A DNA stretch of 64,000 bases from DASRBN01 sp035294305 (lineage in GTDB: Bacteria; Chloroflexota; Ktedonobacteria; Ktedonobacterales; Ktedonobacteraceae). Below the pieces are notes generated by a model that searched no databases, was not told where the DNA came from, and saw nothing but the letters and a program-made list of their open reading frames with translations. Of the stretch, positions 24,052 through 33,125 are shown piece by piece (within the stretch, counting starts at the first letter, position 1; every line of letters starts with the position of its first letter). The position numbers were made by a program, and so were the translations under genes. The stretch is taken from contig DATGLD010000049.1 of assembly GCA_035294305.1 (NCBI GenBank), positions 124,001 to 188,000 on the forward strand. Direction: 5' to 3'.

Positions 24052-26616
24052 TCATCTGTTAATGGAAGATCCTTGCGGTTGCTCACATTCAATCTTCCCA
24101 TATAATGCCTCGCGGCCCGGTACCCGTGTATGTTTAACAGCTTTGTGCGGGTGCTTTAACACTCTCAGCAGCGTTGCCATGGCGTTGGCGCATTCCTCGT
24201 ATACGCGAACCGCCAGCAATATGGCTACAATGCCGAGAACTGCCGACGCGCTCCAGGCCTGTGCGAACATTGCCGCCGTCGAGAGCAGACCAAATAGCAG
24301 GATGAGCGCGAGGCCGGCGAACGAACAACGCGGCCACAGGCGAAAACGCAGCAGTTGCCGGCCCGCGCCGTGTTCTTCGACGGCCATGCGCGTGCGAGTC
24401 GTGCCAAATATGCCCCCACATACCTCCAGGTCCCAACGGTCGTAATCGCTGCCGCGCCGGACATTGCTGCCGAGCGCATGAATACTGGCTTCGATACGGC
24501 GCAAGCGTTCAAGAGGGTCTTGCCATTGCTCGCTCCAGATGGTTGATATTTGTGGCCTGGGCAGCACATGAGCGGATACCCCGCGCCATCTCCACGGGGC
24601 TAGTCCAAAGCTCAGGCGTCCGCATAAACGCGCCGGGGGCTGCAGCAAATGCAGCAATATCGTCAGACTGTACAACTTGGTAAGTGCGAAGCGCGAGTGA
24701 GTCGTAGTCGAGAAAGAGGCATGGATTGCACTCAGCCATGCCTGGACAACCGTTAGACCGCTTGCCAGTATAAGTAAAATCAACGCGCTGAGCAGTGGCG
24801 GCCAGAAAATACCGAGCAGGAATAGACCGGCCAGGCTTAACAGGATCAGGTACCACTCGGGCATTAATGCCAGTGACCAGAAGGTGCCCGGCGCTGGCTG
24901 GTAGACGGACTGGAAAAGCGCGCTGCCCCAGGTGCCCGAGTAGATACGGCTCCTCCAGAAATTGAGCGCGCGCGTGACGCCCGGACTATATAGCCTGCCT
25001 GCCCATGCCAGGTGGCCGGCGGCGTTGTACTTCTCCGGCCATTTCCTTTCCAGCAGCGCCTCCGCTTTGCCGTAGTTCTTTTGCTGCTTCCAGTACGTAC
25101 GTACCGAGTTGCGGCGGTGATGCCAGACCATCGCGGCCGGGTTGAAACCCAATTTCCAACTGCACTGTTGCAGGCGCCAGCAAACATCGACATCGTCGCC
25201 GGCAATGCGAAACTGGGGATCGAAGCCACCAATGGCCTGCAGGTGGGATTTGCGAAACGCCATATTACACCCTGGAATGTGTTCCGCTTCTTGATCGGAA
25301 AGCAGTACGTGAACAGGGCCACCGGGCGCATTGGCGACACAATCGGCGATGAGGCCATCTCCGGGAGGTGCAATATTTGGACCTCCTACGCCTGCATATT
25401 CGCTCCTCATAAATGTGGCTGCCAGATAGGTCAACCAGTGAGGGTCGGGGCGCGCATCATCATCGATATAGGCCACAATCTCGCCTGTGGCGGCCTCCAG
25501 GCCGGTGTTGCGCGCCTTGCTCAAACCATTATTTGCGGTGGTGATGACCCGCACGCCGTATTCCTCGCCGATAGCTGCGGTCAGGTCGGTAGAGCCATCG
25601 TTGACCAGGATGATTTCGTAATCTGGATACTCCAATTTCAGCAGGCCCTCGAGACAATCGCGCAGCGTGCGCTGCCCATTGTAGCTACAAACAATCACGG
25701 AAATGCGTGGATAGGCTAAATCTGCTGGAAATGGTACTTCACCGTATGCCTTGCGCACGCTTTCCAGCGCCGGCTTTGGCTCTCGATTGCGCGTCGTGAT
25801 GCCAAAGTCCCAATCGTCGATCTCATAGCCCCCACGGTACCACTCATCCGTCCAGGCAAAGACGAATGCACCGGCGCAGCCTCCGGCGAATATCGTACGT
25901 ATCTGCCAGTCTAAGGTCTCGGCCTGCTTCTCCTCGCCATTCCTGCGACTATCCAGTCCCATCTCGGCCATTAACAACGGTCGATTGCCGGCAATGTTCT
26001 GCAGGCGCGCGAGATAGGCCTGGAGCTTCTTTTGCGACTCCAGGTAGACATTGAAAGCGACGAAGTCAAGAAAAGGCAGCTCGAGATATTCGGTGGACGG
26101 GAAATTCACATATGTCACCAGGCCCCCGGGGTCCTCGGCTTTTGCCGCATGGTAGAGCCGCTCTAGAAAGCGTTCGATGCGACGGTGACCATACCAGCGC
26201 ACAATCGAAGAGGGAATTTCGTTGCCGATAGTATAGCAAAGCACAGCCGGATGGCCGGCGCAATCCCTCACTCCCTTGCGCACGCGTTCCTCTATTGACG
26301 CGGCGCGTTTCTTCTCGTCCAGAAACGCGACATGCTGTTCCCAGGGCAAACCAACCATCACATACAGGCCATGCCGTTGAGCCATATCCAGCAGCCAGCG
26401 TGGAGGCACCGTATAGGTGCGAATGGCGTTCACACCGTTTGCCACCATCATAGCGAAATCACGGTCCGTAACCTCTGGATCGTGCCACTCGTTACCATCT
26501 TCATCAAGGCGAAATGTCCCATAGGTAACGCCGCGAACATACAACTTCTCCTCATCTACAAAGAGGAATTTTCCTTGTACACAGGGGCGCACACCAGTAT
26601 TGATAGAGATAGACAT
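24052..26616 (-). CDS. Glycoside hydrolase - GT2 glycosyltransferase fusion
   Basis: A bifunctional-looking 854-residue protein. Residues 10-290 form a TIM-barrel glycosidase of the GH2/GH5 type: YVRGVTYGTFR, VNAIRTYTVPP, acid/base E133 in TIGNEIPSS and nucleophile E218 in LMAEMGLDS; FVFAWTDEWY closes the barrel. Residues 303-560 are a GT2 catalytic domain: ISVIVCSYNGQRTLRDCLEGLL, VNDGSTDL, the metal motif YIDDDARPD, GGFDPQFRIAGDDVDVCWRL. Then come two or three membrane segments at about 600-660, a linker, and another pair near 770-815. The stop is followed closely by the next glycosyltransferase. A single protein holding a chain-cutting and a chain-making domain is unusual; each domain keeps its key residues. 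Confidence 0.82.
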   Translation of the reverse strand: MSISINTGVRPCVQGKFLFVDEEKLYVRGVTYGTFRLDEDGNEWHDPEVTDRDFAMMVANGVNAIRTYTVPPRWLLDMAQRHGLYVMVGLPWEQHVAFLDEKKRAASIEERVRKGVRDCAGHPAVLCYTIGNEIPSSIVRWYGHRRIERFLERLYHAAKAEDPGGLVTYVNFPSTEYLELPFLDFVAFNVYLESQKKLQAYLARLQNIAGNRPLLMAEMGLDSRRNGEEKQAETLDWQIRTIFAGGCAGAFVFAWTDEWYRGGYEIDDWDFGITTRNREPKPALESVRKAYGEVPFPADLAYPRISVIVCSYNGQRTLRDCLEGLLKLEYPDYEIILVNDGSTDLTAAIGEEYGVRVITTANNGLSKARNTGLEAATGEIVAYIDDDARPDPHWLTYLAATFMRSEYAGVGGPNIAPPGDGLIADCVANAPGGPVHVLLSDQEAEHIPGCNMAFRKSHLQAIGGFDPQFRIAGDDVDVCWRLQQCSWKLGFNPAAMVWHHRRNSVRTYWKQQKNYGKAEALLERKWPEKYNAAGHLAWAGRLYSPGVTRALNFWRSRIYSGTWGSALFQSVYQPAPGTFWSLALMPEWYLILLSLAGLFLLGIFWPPLLSALILLILASGLTVVQAWLSAIHASFSTTTHSRFALTKLYSLTILLHLLQPPARLCGRLSFGLAPWRWRGVSAHVLPRPQISTIWSEQWQDPLERLRRIEASIHALGSNVRRGSDYDRWDLEVCGGIFGTTRTRMAVEEHGAGRQLLRFRLWPRCSFAGLALILLFGLLSTAAMFAQAWSASAVLGIVAILLAVRVYEECANAMATLLRVLKHPHKAVKHTRVPGREALYGKIECEQPQGSSINR

Positions 26617-26797
26617 GTAAAATCCCCTTTACATGTAGCATATGGAGCGATTGTAGGCGCTGTTGACACAAATAGATTGTTGCAGCTTTCCCATGAGCAA
26701 ATGTTGCTGACGGAGAGATAGTTGTATTTCAGTGGCGATTGGTTACGGCCCTGGGGAGAAGGCTCCTATCTTTTTTGTTTGGATTGTTCAATCCCCA

Positions 26798-28648
26798 TTA
26801 ATGAGGCACAGACCGGAACTGGCTATCATAGAGACGCTGGAAAGGGCCGCCGCCTTGCCTCAGTTCGGTGAGCGTCCCTGTTTCCACGACCATTCCATCT
26901 TGCAGGACGACAATCTGGTCCGCGCTGCGAATCGTCGATAAGCGATGGGCTATGATCAGCGTGGTGCGGCCTTCTTTCAGGCGTTCGAGGGCTTCCAGCA
27001 GTTGTGCTTCCGTCTCGGCGTCCAGCGCGCTCGTCGGCTCATCCAGTATTAGAATCGGGGCATTCTTCAAAAAGGCTCGCGCGATTGAGAGCCGCTGCCG
27101 CTGGCCACCCGAGAGGGTGACCCCGCGCTCGCCGATCTCCGTCTCGTAACCACCGGGCAGCGCCTGAATAAATTCGTGGGCACCTGCTGCACGCGCTGCC
27201 TCCTTAATCTCCTCAAGCGTGACCCCTGGACGCGCGTACTCGATATTTTCGCGCACGCTGGCCGAGAACAAAACCGGCTCTTGCAGTACCAGCGCGATAT
27301 TCCGCCGCAAAGACTTCAAGGTGAGGCTGCGTAGATCGGCCCCGTCGAGCGTGATCCGGCCCGCCTTAGGATCATAGAAGCGGATAAGCAGGCTCGCCAG
27401 CGTCGTCTTCCCGGCGCCGGAGGGACCAACCAGAGCCACTGTCCCACCGGCGGGAACCTCGATGCAAACATCGCGCAAGGTAAGCAAATCCTCGCGATAG
27501 CTGAACGAGACATGCTCGAAAGCGATATGGCCTTTTGCCCTGCCCTGTAGCTCGATGGCGTCTCCTGCATCGGCCACGTCGGGAGAGGCATCTAGCACTG
27601 AAAAGACGCGCTGTGCTCCCGCGGCCGCACTCTGTACCACAACCGCGGTCGATGCTAGCGTCTGCAAGGGCTGGTAGAGCATTGCTACGTAGGCAACCAG
27701 CAGTACGACATCGCCTACGGTCAGTTGTCCTCCCAGGGCCTCGGCAGCAGTGACTCCGATCACGGCCGCCGTGCCAACGGCGAGCAGTAAGTCAATCACT
27801 GCCTGGGAGCCGCTTTCAAGAACCGTCAGCCGCAGATTCGCGCGCATGCTGGCATTGGCATGCTGGCGGAAGCGCGCGCCCTCGAACTCCTCCCGTCCAT
27901 AGGCCTGTACCGCTCGGATGCTCGTCAGCGCCTCCTGTACGCGTGAGCTGATATCGCTCTCGCGCTCGTGGACGCGCGTCGAAAATTCGGTCATTGGCTT
28001 ATCTATGCGCCGGATGAAGAATACTAGCGGCACGCCGATCATCAGCGCGGCAATCGTCACCTTCCAATCGATAGAAATCATGATGAAGGCAATGCCGCCC
28101 AGGGTGAAAACGGCGGTGAGCGCCGGAATCATAGCACTGTTGAACAGTTCCTGCACGCAGTACGTATCCCAGGTGACGCGATAGAGCGAGTCGCCAACGG
28201 CGGTCGCGTCGTGAAACGAGAGCGATAGCTGCTGGATGTGATTGAATAAGGCGCACCGCAATTTGAACACCATGCGCAGGCCAACAGACACGAGCAGGTA
28301 GGTACTGAGCACCTCGAATAGACCCACGAGCGCTTGAATCACTAAGACCGCGAGACAAAGGATAACCAGCAGCGCGACTCTGGGGGATGTGATCGCGGTG
28401 TGGGCTGTAATGATGCCGGTCACGCTGGCTAAAGGACCCGGAAGCGGGTGGTTGCTCACAACATTGTCGACCACCAGCTTCAAGGGCCATGGTTGGAGCA
28501 GCGCGGCTCCCGCTGACCCCAGCGATACGATCAGCCCCACTAAAATCAGCGGTATCTGACCTGGCATGCACATACGTAGCAGACGCCACATCAGGCGCAG
28601 AGTTCCTGGATTCTTATTCTCTTCCATCATTCCGGTATTCTCGTTCAT
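26798..28648 (-). CDS. ABC exporter, fused membrane and ATPase domains
   Basis: An ABC exporter half-transporter of 616 residues that would act as a homodimer. Residues 25-330 hold six membrane helices. The ATPase has Walker A GPSGAGKTTLAS near residue 410, Q-loop VLQEPVLFSASV, the signature LSGGQRQRLSIAR near 510, Walker B ILILDEPTSALD, and the switch IIAHRLST. All catalytic residues are present. Its start overlaps the end of the polysaccharide deacetylase by 35 bp; an ATG at 28627 is an alternative. Its position suggests export of the glycolipid or sugar product of the cluster. The 181 bp between its stop and the next gene start (26616) hold no gene. Confidence 0.92.
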   Translation of the reverse strand: MNENTGMMEENKNPGTLRLMWRLLRMCMPGQIPLILVGLIVSLGSAGAALLQPWPLKLVVDNVVSNHPLPGPLASVTGIITAHTAITSPRVALLVILCLAVLVIQALVGLFEVLSTYLLVSVGLRMVFKLRCALFNHIQQLSLSFHDATAVGDSLYRVTWDTYCVQELFNSAMIPALTAVFTLGGIAFIMISIDWKVTIAALMIGVPLVFFIRRIDKPMTEFSTRVHERESDISSRVQEALTSIRAVQAYGREEFEGARFRQHANASMRANLRLTVLESGSQAVIDLLLAVGTAAVIGVTAAEALGGQLTVGDVVLLVAYVAMLYQPLQTLASTAVVVQSAAAGAQRVFSVLDASPDVADAGDAIELQGRAKGHIAFEHVSFSYREDLLTLRDVCIEVPAGGTVALVGPSGAGKTTLASLLIRFYDPKAGRITLDGADLRSLTLKSLRRNIALVLQEPVLFSASVRENIEYARPGVTLEEIKEAARAAGAHEFIQALPGGYETEIGERGVTLSGGQRQRLSIARAFLKNAPILILDEPTSALDAETEAQLLEALERLKEGRTTLIIAHRLSTIRSADQIVVLQDGMVVETGTLTELRQGGGPFQRLYDSQFRSVPH

Positions 28649-29390
28649 CGGTTCCCCGCTCCAGTTCCACCTCTAGATCAGTATCAGGGCCCATAGCCAC
28701 GCGACTCAGGCGGTATGGATCGCTAATGGGCAAGCGCACCGGCCCTCCCCCGTAGAGGCAAGCAGCGATATAGCCACACTCTCTCAGCAGGTTCTGCTGC
28801 ATGTCAGCGTCCACACCGGCATCCCCGTAAGGATACGCGAAGACGGTGATGGATTTGCCGAGCCCTTCTTCAAGCACCGCTTTGGAGCGCAGTAATTCTT
28901 CCTTTTGCTGGGCCAGGTCAAGCTCTGAAAATGTGCGGTGCGAGACTCCATGTGATTGAACCGAGACCCCACAGCGCTCCAATTCACGTAAATCGTCCCA
29001 GTCACACATTATATCTTCTGGCTCATTATCGATGTCGAACCAGTTATGCCCTCCGATGAAATCGGTTGGAACGAAGACCACTGCCGGATATCCAAGCTCG
29101 ACCAGCAAGGGAAGAGCAACGCGGCGCATCGACCGGTAGCCGTCATCGAATGTCAGGAGCACGGATCGCTCTGGCAAGCTATCCGGTGCCGTCAGGGACC
29201 TGAGGAAGTCTTCGAGGCCGATCACCTGCCAACTATTTTCACGCAGGTAGCTCAACTGGTTCGCGAAAATCGCCTCAGGTATATGAAACCACGTATCCCA
29301 ATCAGGAACGGCAGGCTTGCCTATTTTATGATAGGACAAAATGGCCAGTACTTTATCTCCCGCCCCGGAACTTCCGTGGGTATTATTCAT
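28614..29390 (-). CDS. Polysaccharide deacetylase (CE4 family)
   Basis: A CE4/NodB-type deacetylase of 258 residues. Motif 1 is the metal-site LLTFDDGYRS, motif 2 is VQSHGVSHRTFS, and motif 3 is FAYPYGD. It starts LAILSYHKIG, as many cytoplasmic or weakly anchored relatives do, and no clear signal peptide is seen. These enzymes remove N-acetyl groups from GlcNAc-type residues of exopolysaccharide or peptidoglycan. Its stop overlaps the start of the ABC exporter, and it follows the glycosyltransferase at 29405 by 14 bp. With the YdjC protein at 22146 the cluster therefore encodes two different deacetylase folds. Confidence 0.9.
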   Translation of the reverse strand: MNNTHGSSGAGDKVLAILSYHKIGKPAVPDWDTWFHIPEAIFANQLSYLRENSWQVIGLEDFLRSLTAPDSLPERSVLLTFDDGYRSMRRVALPLLVELGYPAVVFVPTDFIGGHNWFDIDNEPEDIMCDWDDLRELERCGVSVQSHGVSHRTFSELDLAQQKEELLRSKAVLEEGLGKSITVFAYPYGDAGVDADMQQNLLRECGYIAACLYGGGPVRLPISDPYRLSRVAMGPDTDLEVELERGTDEREYRNDGRE

Positions 29391-29404
29391 CTACAACCTC
29401 ACTC

Positions 29405-30535
29405 TCAAGCCATCGCTCGCTCGAGCACCGAGCTTACCACCCTCCGCGCGTCAAAATATTCCTCCGCCAGCCGGCGTGCCAGTCTGCTCTGTCGCTCATA
29501 ATCTGACTGCACGGTATCCAGCGCGCGCGCGGCTTCTTCTATGCTGCGGAAGCGAAACAGCCCTGCCGCATCCGGCAGGAAGCGACTGGGACCGGTATGC
29601 TGGACGATTGCAGGCTTGCCGCTGGCCAGGTAGCACAGCGTCCGGTCGCTGATCCAGGCATTTTGCAGCAGCATGCAGGATGGCTTCGCGCAACTGAACT
29701 CGCCACGCGATTGTTGAATGTAGGCCCGGTACTGTTTAGCAGTCGCAGTTACCTCCCACGAATCGCGAATCCTCCAGCCTTTCTGCTCAAGGAAGCGCCG
29801 GTCCCCATCGTCGTCCGGCGACAGGCACAGCGCTAATTCCAGTTGCGCTGATGTGCGCAATGGCAGGTCGGCATAGGCAAGAAACGAGGTTCGCTTATCG
29901 TTGTTGACGTTTTCTCCCCGGTACTCAATCCAATCTTCCCACCAGCCGGAAACCGTGGTGAAAGGTGCCTTTGCATATGCGGGAGTTACCGGCCATGCGG
30001 GCAGAAAAACAGCAGGCGGCGTGTAATGCCATTGCAGGCCGCAGTCTGGAAATCTTGCCCCAGGCGTACCAACCGTCTCTCCAATCGTGAAGTAGATGTC
30101 ATGCCGGGCCGGGGTAACCAATCCCTGGCTCAGCCACAACTGGAACAGGCCGGGGTCGATATCTACCAGCGCCCTACGCTTAAAGCGCTCCACCAGCCCG
30201 GATGGAATGCTGTAGGCTAAATTCAGCAGCAGGTCTGCTTCGCATGCTGCTTCGATATCCAGGCAGTCCGCCGTCATAGCTGCGGGCAAAGGCTCGCCAT
30301 TCCAGGAACAGAGGGCCACGTGATTCGCGAGACTGTATGGTTCCAGGTATGTTTTCAATGCTGAAATAAGAGACTGTACTTCATGTACAGACAGCTGCGA
30401 ATCAACCCCCTCTAGCCAGATCACCTGGCAGCCCAGCGCTTGCAGGCCAAGGGCCCAGTTGAGATAGACCCAGAAATGACCCCCTCCTTCTGGGTATTCT
30501 ATCGTGCTCGTCGCAAGACAGACCGTTATACTCAT
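29405..30535 (-). CDS. GT-B-type glycosyltransferase (paralogue of 22869-24041)
   Basis: The protein has 376 residues from the ATG at 30535, which has GGGAGGAATTCA before it; a longer frame starts at 30634 but lacks a ribosome site. The N-terminus SITVCLATSTIEYPEGGGHFWVYLN holds a donor-site-like Gly-rich loop, then GLQALGCQVIWLEG. The C-terminal region with SRGEFSCAK, LCYLASGKPAIVQHTG and GLFRFRSIEEA matches the paralogue at 22869. It is the first gene of the minus-strand glycan cluster, which the 354-bp region 30536-30889 separates from the divergent sigma factor gene. Donor and acceptor are unknown. Confidence 0.78.
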   Translation of the reverse strand: MSITVCLATSTIEYPEGGGHFWVYLNWALGLQALGCQVIWLEGVDSQLSVHEVQSLISALKTYLEPYSLANHVALCSWNGEPLPAAMTADCLDIEAACEADLLLNLAYSIPSGLVERFKRRALVDIDPGLFQLWLSQGLVTPARHDIYFTIGETVGTPGARFPDCGLQWHYTPPAVFLPAWPVTPAYAKAPFTTVSGWWEDWIEYRGENVNNDKRTSFLAYADLPLRTSAQLELALCLSPDDDGDRRFLEQKGWRIRDSWEVTATAKQYRAYIQQSRGEFSCAKPSCMLLQNAWISDRTLCYLASGKPAIVQHTGPSRFLPDAAGLFRFRSIEEAARALDTVQSDYERQSRLARRLAEEYFDARRVVSSVLERAMA

Positions 30536-30889
30536 TGAATTCCTCCCTGGAAAAAGAAAGAAAGGTGTTTGAAGAAGAATGCTATCTAAGATAAGGTTGT
30601 ATCTTACCCCCGGTTGGTTACGGCTGGGGGGCACGAGGGAAACAACACATTGCTAAACCCAGATGGTCCAATTTCGTTGCGTTTTTCCCTACCCGTAACT
30701 AAAATGCACCCGATTGCAACTTAACCAGAGGGGGATTTCCTGTGGTCGAGGCCGTTAGCAGCAAGGAAAGAAAATGTAACGGAGCAGTGGAAACAGTGCA
30801 ATCCAACATTGGCTCCTGGCGCTATGACCTCGCAGTTCTCGCATTACCTTGATTCTTTTAGTATCGGTTTCTTGTAGGAGAGGCTCGTA
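30536..30889. promoter_or_regulatory. Divergent intergenic region: glycan cluster / ECF sigma gene
   Basis: No gene in 354 bp. It must hold the promoters of both the glycan cluster (leftward) and the ECF sigma operon (rightward). TGTAAC at about 30774-30779 could be part of an ECF-type -35, and TAGGAGAGG precedes the sigma ATG. I cannot define the promoters with confidence. Confidence 0.35.
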
Positions 30890-31579
30890 ATGTTTTCCTG
30901 GCGTCGAACATCCGGTAGTAGCGACCCTGATACAGGGAAGCGCGCATCTGCTTTCACCCGGCTGCTTGATTCTGCACGGCAGGGTGAATCTGAGGCGTTG
31001 AGCACGCTCTACCGTGAGTTCTTGCCCGGCGTATTTGGCTATGTTGCTACCCGTGTTCCTGATCGTGCTACCGCCGAAGACCTCACTTCGGAAGTGTTTC
31101 TGAAAATGGTTGAAGGTATCGGCCAGTTGCGCACTGGCGATGAGGCGGGTTTTGTGGCCTGGATTTTGCAGATCGCGCGCATCACTGTCGCAGGCTTTTA
31201 TCGCAAGCGCGAGAAGCTACCGGCTCATGTTCCGCTCGAATCAACATCAGGGGACAATGAAGGAGATACTGAAAACATGCCAATCTCCGCCAGTCATCCT
31301 GATAGCGATCCGGTACGCTGGACGGAGGCGCGCGACGAATGGAACACGACGGTCAAAGCCATGAACAAGCTCACCGAAGAGCAACGCCAGGTACTGGTTG
31401 GTCGATTACTGCTGGGATATGATGTAGCTACCGTTGCACGCATGCTTGGTAAAAATGAGAATGCCATCAAAGCATTACAATTTCGTGCCCTGCATAGCCT
31501 GCACCGTTTCCTGCAAAAGGACGTGTCGCCCGGTGAGACATCTCCTATAGAGACGCAAAATCGAGGAGGGGTACGATGA
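30890..31579 (+). CDS. ECF-type RNA polymerase sigma factor
   Basis: An ECF (group 4) sigma factor of 229 residues. Region 2 is LSTLYREFLPGVFGYVATRV with DRATAEDLTSEVFLKMVEG; region 4 is KLTEEQRQVLVGRLLLGYD and VATVARMLGKNENAIKALQFRAL, a helix-turn-helix for the -35. The 55-residue stretch between them is longer and more acidic than usual. Overlap of 4 bp (ATGA) with the next gene shows co-translation with a membrane anti-sigma-like protein. The start has TAGGAGAGG upstream. It may well activate its own operon and the pseudokinase gene beyond. Confidence 0.93.
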   Translation: MFSWRRTSGSSDPDTGKRASAFTRLLDSARQGESEALSTLYREFLPGVFGYVATRVPDRATAEDLTSEVFLKMVEGIGQLRTGDEAGFVAWILQIARITVAGFYRKREKLPAHVPLESTSGDNEGDTENMPISASHPDSDPVRWTEARDEWNTTVKAMNKLTEEQRQVLVGRLLLGYDVATVARMLGKNENAIKALQFRALHSLHRFLQKDVSPGETSPIETQNRGGVR

Positions 31580-32988
31580 ATCCTCTCTATGAACATCTCA
31601 ATGACGAGCTGGAACGGCAAAATGGTTCCTTCTGGTCTGCTCAGACATCACCAAACTTGCCGCAATCCACACTATCTGACTCCGACTCCGACCAGGAAAT
31701 ACAGGGGCTGGTTGCTATTGCTCGCCGTATTCAACTGGCGCCAGCTGTGCGGGTTGATGCGGACTTTGCCGGCAGGTTGGAGCAGCGCATGCTGGTACAT
31801 AATGCTGTACAACGCATGCAACGTATACAGAGAGCGCAGACTCCCTGGTGGGGCAAGCTCTCCCCGCGTTCGCTAGTGCGGGCGCATCCCGTCTTTAGTG
31901 TCGCCTTAAGCTGCTGTCTACTGGTTATATTGCTGGTAGTTGGCATAGTAATAGCCTCGGCTCAGATCACCAATCCCCACAATCCGCTCTACGCAATAAA
32001 TCAATGGGAGCAGGATGTACGTCTCTCGCTCAGTGGTTCGGCTGCCGCTCGTGCCGAACTGGATTTGCAATTTGCCGCCGACCGGCTCAACACGTTGGCC
32101 GATCTTGCCAACCCTTCCGATACGCAGTCTTACGAGCAGCAATTGGAAGACCTGAGCCAGCAAATCGAAAACGCCGTCCAGTCCATCAACCAGGTTCCTG
32201 CCGGGCCGCAGCGCAGTCAACTTCAGAGTAATCTCGCCGCGCTTGAAACACATGCGCGCCAGGTCTTGCGCGGATTTTTACCCCGGCTCAATCTGCAAGA
32301 ACGCCTGGCGACGACCGATGCGCTCGCTGATCTGGGTGATAATGTGCCTCACCTGCGGAGTGTACAGCTTGTTCTACCCACCCATTCTAGCGAACTGGCG
32401 ACCGTCATTATCGATGGCAGTGGCCTTGAATCGGGAGCGCAGCTGGTTATAGATGGGCAGGTTATGAGTAGCAATGGTAGCCTCAACAATGGTGTCTATA
32501 CCTTCAAGCTGCCCTGGAATAGCAACAGCAGCCGGCAATCCCACACGATAGGTATTCTTAACCCCGATGGCACCTTTGCCCAAATAACGATGTTCGGATC
32601 GTCCTGGTCAGGAGGCAACGGCAACGGCAACCATAGAGGCAACGGGAACGGAAATGGGAACCATGGAGATAACGGTAACCATGGAGGCAACGGGAATGGG
32701 AACGGGAATGGGAATGGAGGAGGCAACGGGAATGGGAACGGAAATGGGAATGGAGGAGGCAACGGGAACGGGAACGGAAATGGGAATGGAGGAGGCAACG
32801 GGAACGGCAACAATAAAGGTGGGAATGGAGGAGGTAATGGGAATAATGGGGGCAACGGCAACCATGGGGGCAATGGGAATAATGGGGGCAACGGCAACCA
32901 TGGAGGCAACGGAGGAGGCAATGGGAATAATGGGAACTCAAATGGGGGAGGCAAGGGCAACGGGCATGTATTGAAACAGGCACAATAG
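31576..32988 (+). CDS. Membrane anti-sigma-like protein with Gly/Asn-rich tail (DUF5667-like)
   Basis: A 470-residue protein, co-translated with the sigma factor. Residues 1-110 are cytoplasmic and polar, able to bind a sigma factor. A single membrane segment follows at about 115-137 (VALSCCLLVILLVVGIVIA). Next comes an extracytoplasmic helical DUF5667-like region, about 150-265 (NPLYAINQWEQDVRLSLSG, LQSNLAALETHARQVL), as seen with Chloroflexota and actinobacterial sigma factors. A beta-type domain spans 270-340. The last 125 residues are almost only Gly and Asn with a few His, Lys and Arg, encoded by a short DNA tandem repeat. I infer a surface-sensing anti-sigma factor. What the tail binds, perhaps wall glycans or metals, is unknown. 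Confidence 0.78.
   Translation: MNPLYEHLNDELERQNGSFWSAQTSPNLPQSTLSDSDSDQEIQGLVAIARRIQLAPAVRVDADFAGRLEQRMLVHNAVQRMQRIQRAQTPWWGKLSPRSLVRAHPVFSVALSCCLLVILLVVGIVIASAQITNPHNPLYAINQWEQDVRLSLSGSAAARAELDLQFAADRLNTLADLANPSDTQSYEQQLEDLSQQIENAVQSINQVPAGPQRSQLQSNLAALETHARQVLRGFLPRLNLQERLATTDALADLGDNVPHLRSVQLVLPTHSSELATVIIDGSGLESGAQLVIDGQVMSSNGSLNNGVYTFKLPWNSNSSRQSHTIGILNPDGTFAQITMFGSSWSGGNGNGNHRGNGNGNGNHGDNGNHGGNGNGNGNGNGGGNGNGNGNGNGGGNGNGNGNGNGGGNGNGNNKGGNGGGNGNNGGNGNHGGNGNNGGNGNHGGNGGGNGNNGNSNGGGKGNGHVLKQAQ
32611..32970 (+). repeat. Tandem purine-rich coding repeat (Gly/Asn)
   Basis: Degenerate 6-base unit GGNAAY (GGGAAC, GGCAAC, GGGAAT) with an inserted GGAGGA, arranged in higher-order blocks of about 36 bp. 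The strand is strongly purine-biased. Such tracts vary in copy number by slippage, which would change tail length in steps without frameshift since the unit is a multiple of three. Confidence 0.85.
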
Positions 32989-33125
32989 GATAAATGGGGA
33001 TATACGATTGACAGCTCCCTTGCTATCAACTATCATGGCTCTTGCGAAAACAAGCCTTTCTAGCAATAGTATTTGCTTCCAGGTTCGCAGTTCGAATGTA
33101 GTCTACTGGAAGCGGAAAGAGGTCG

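Noticed and set aside
26617..26797. Possible gene in the gap inside the glycan cluster
   Set aside because: Only 181 bp, with no start plus ribosome site in any frame that I could support.
32496..33029. Proline/leucine/phenylalanine-rich minus-strand frame
   Set aside because: It is the complement of the Gly/Asn-coding tandem repeat and has no independent support.
33080..33110. tRNA T-arm-like GGTTCG..TTCGAAT
   Set aside because: No acceptor stem, anticodon arm or full cloverleaf can be formed; no tRNA gene was found in the window.
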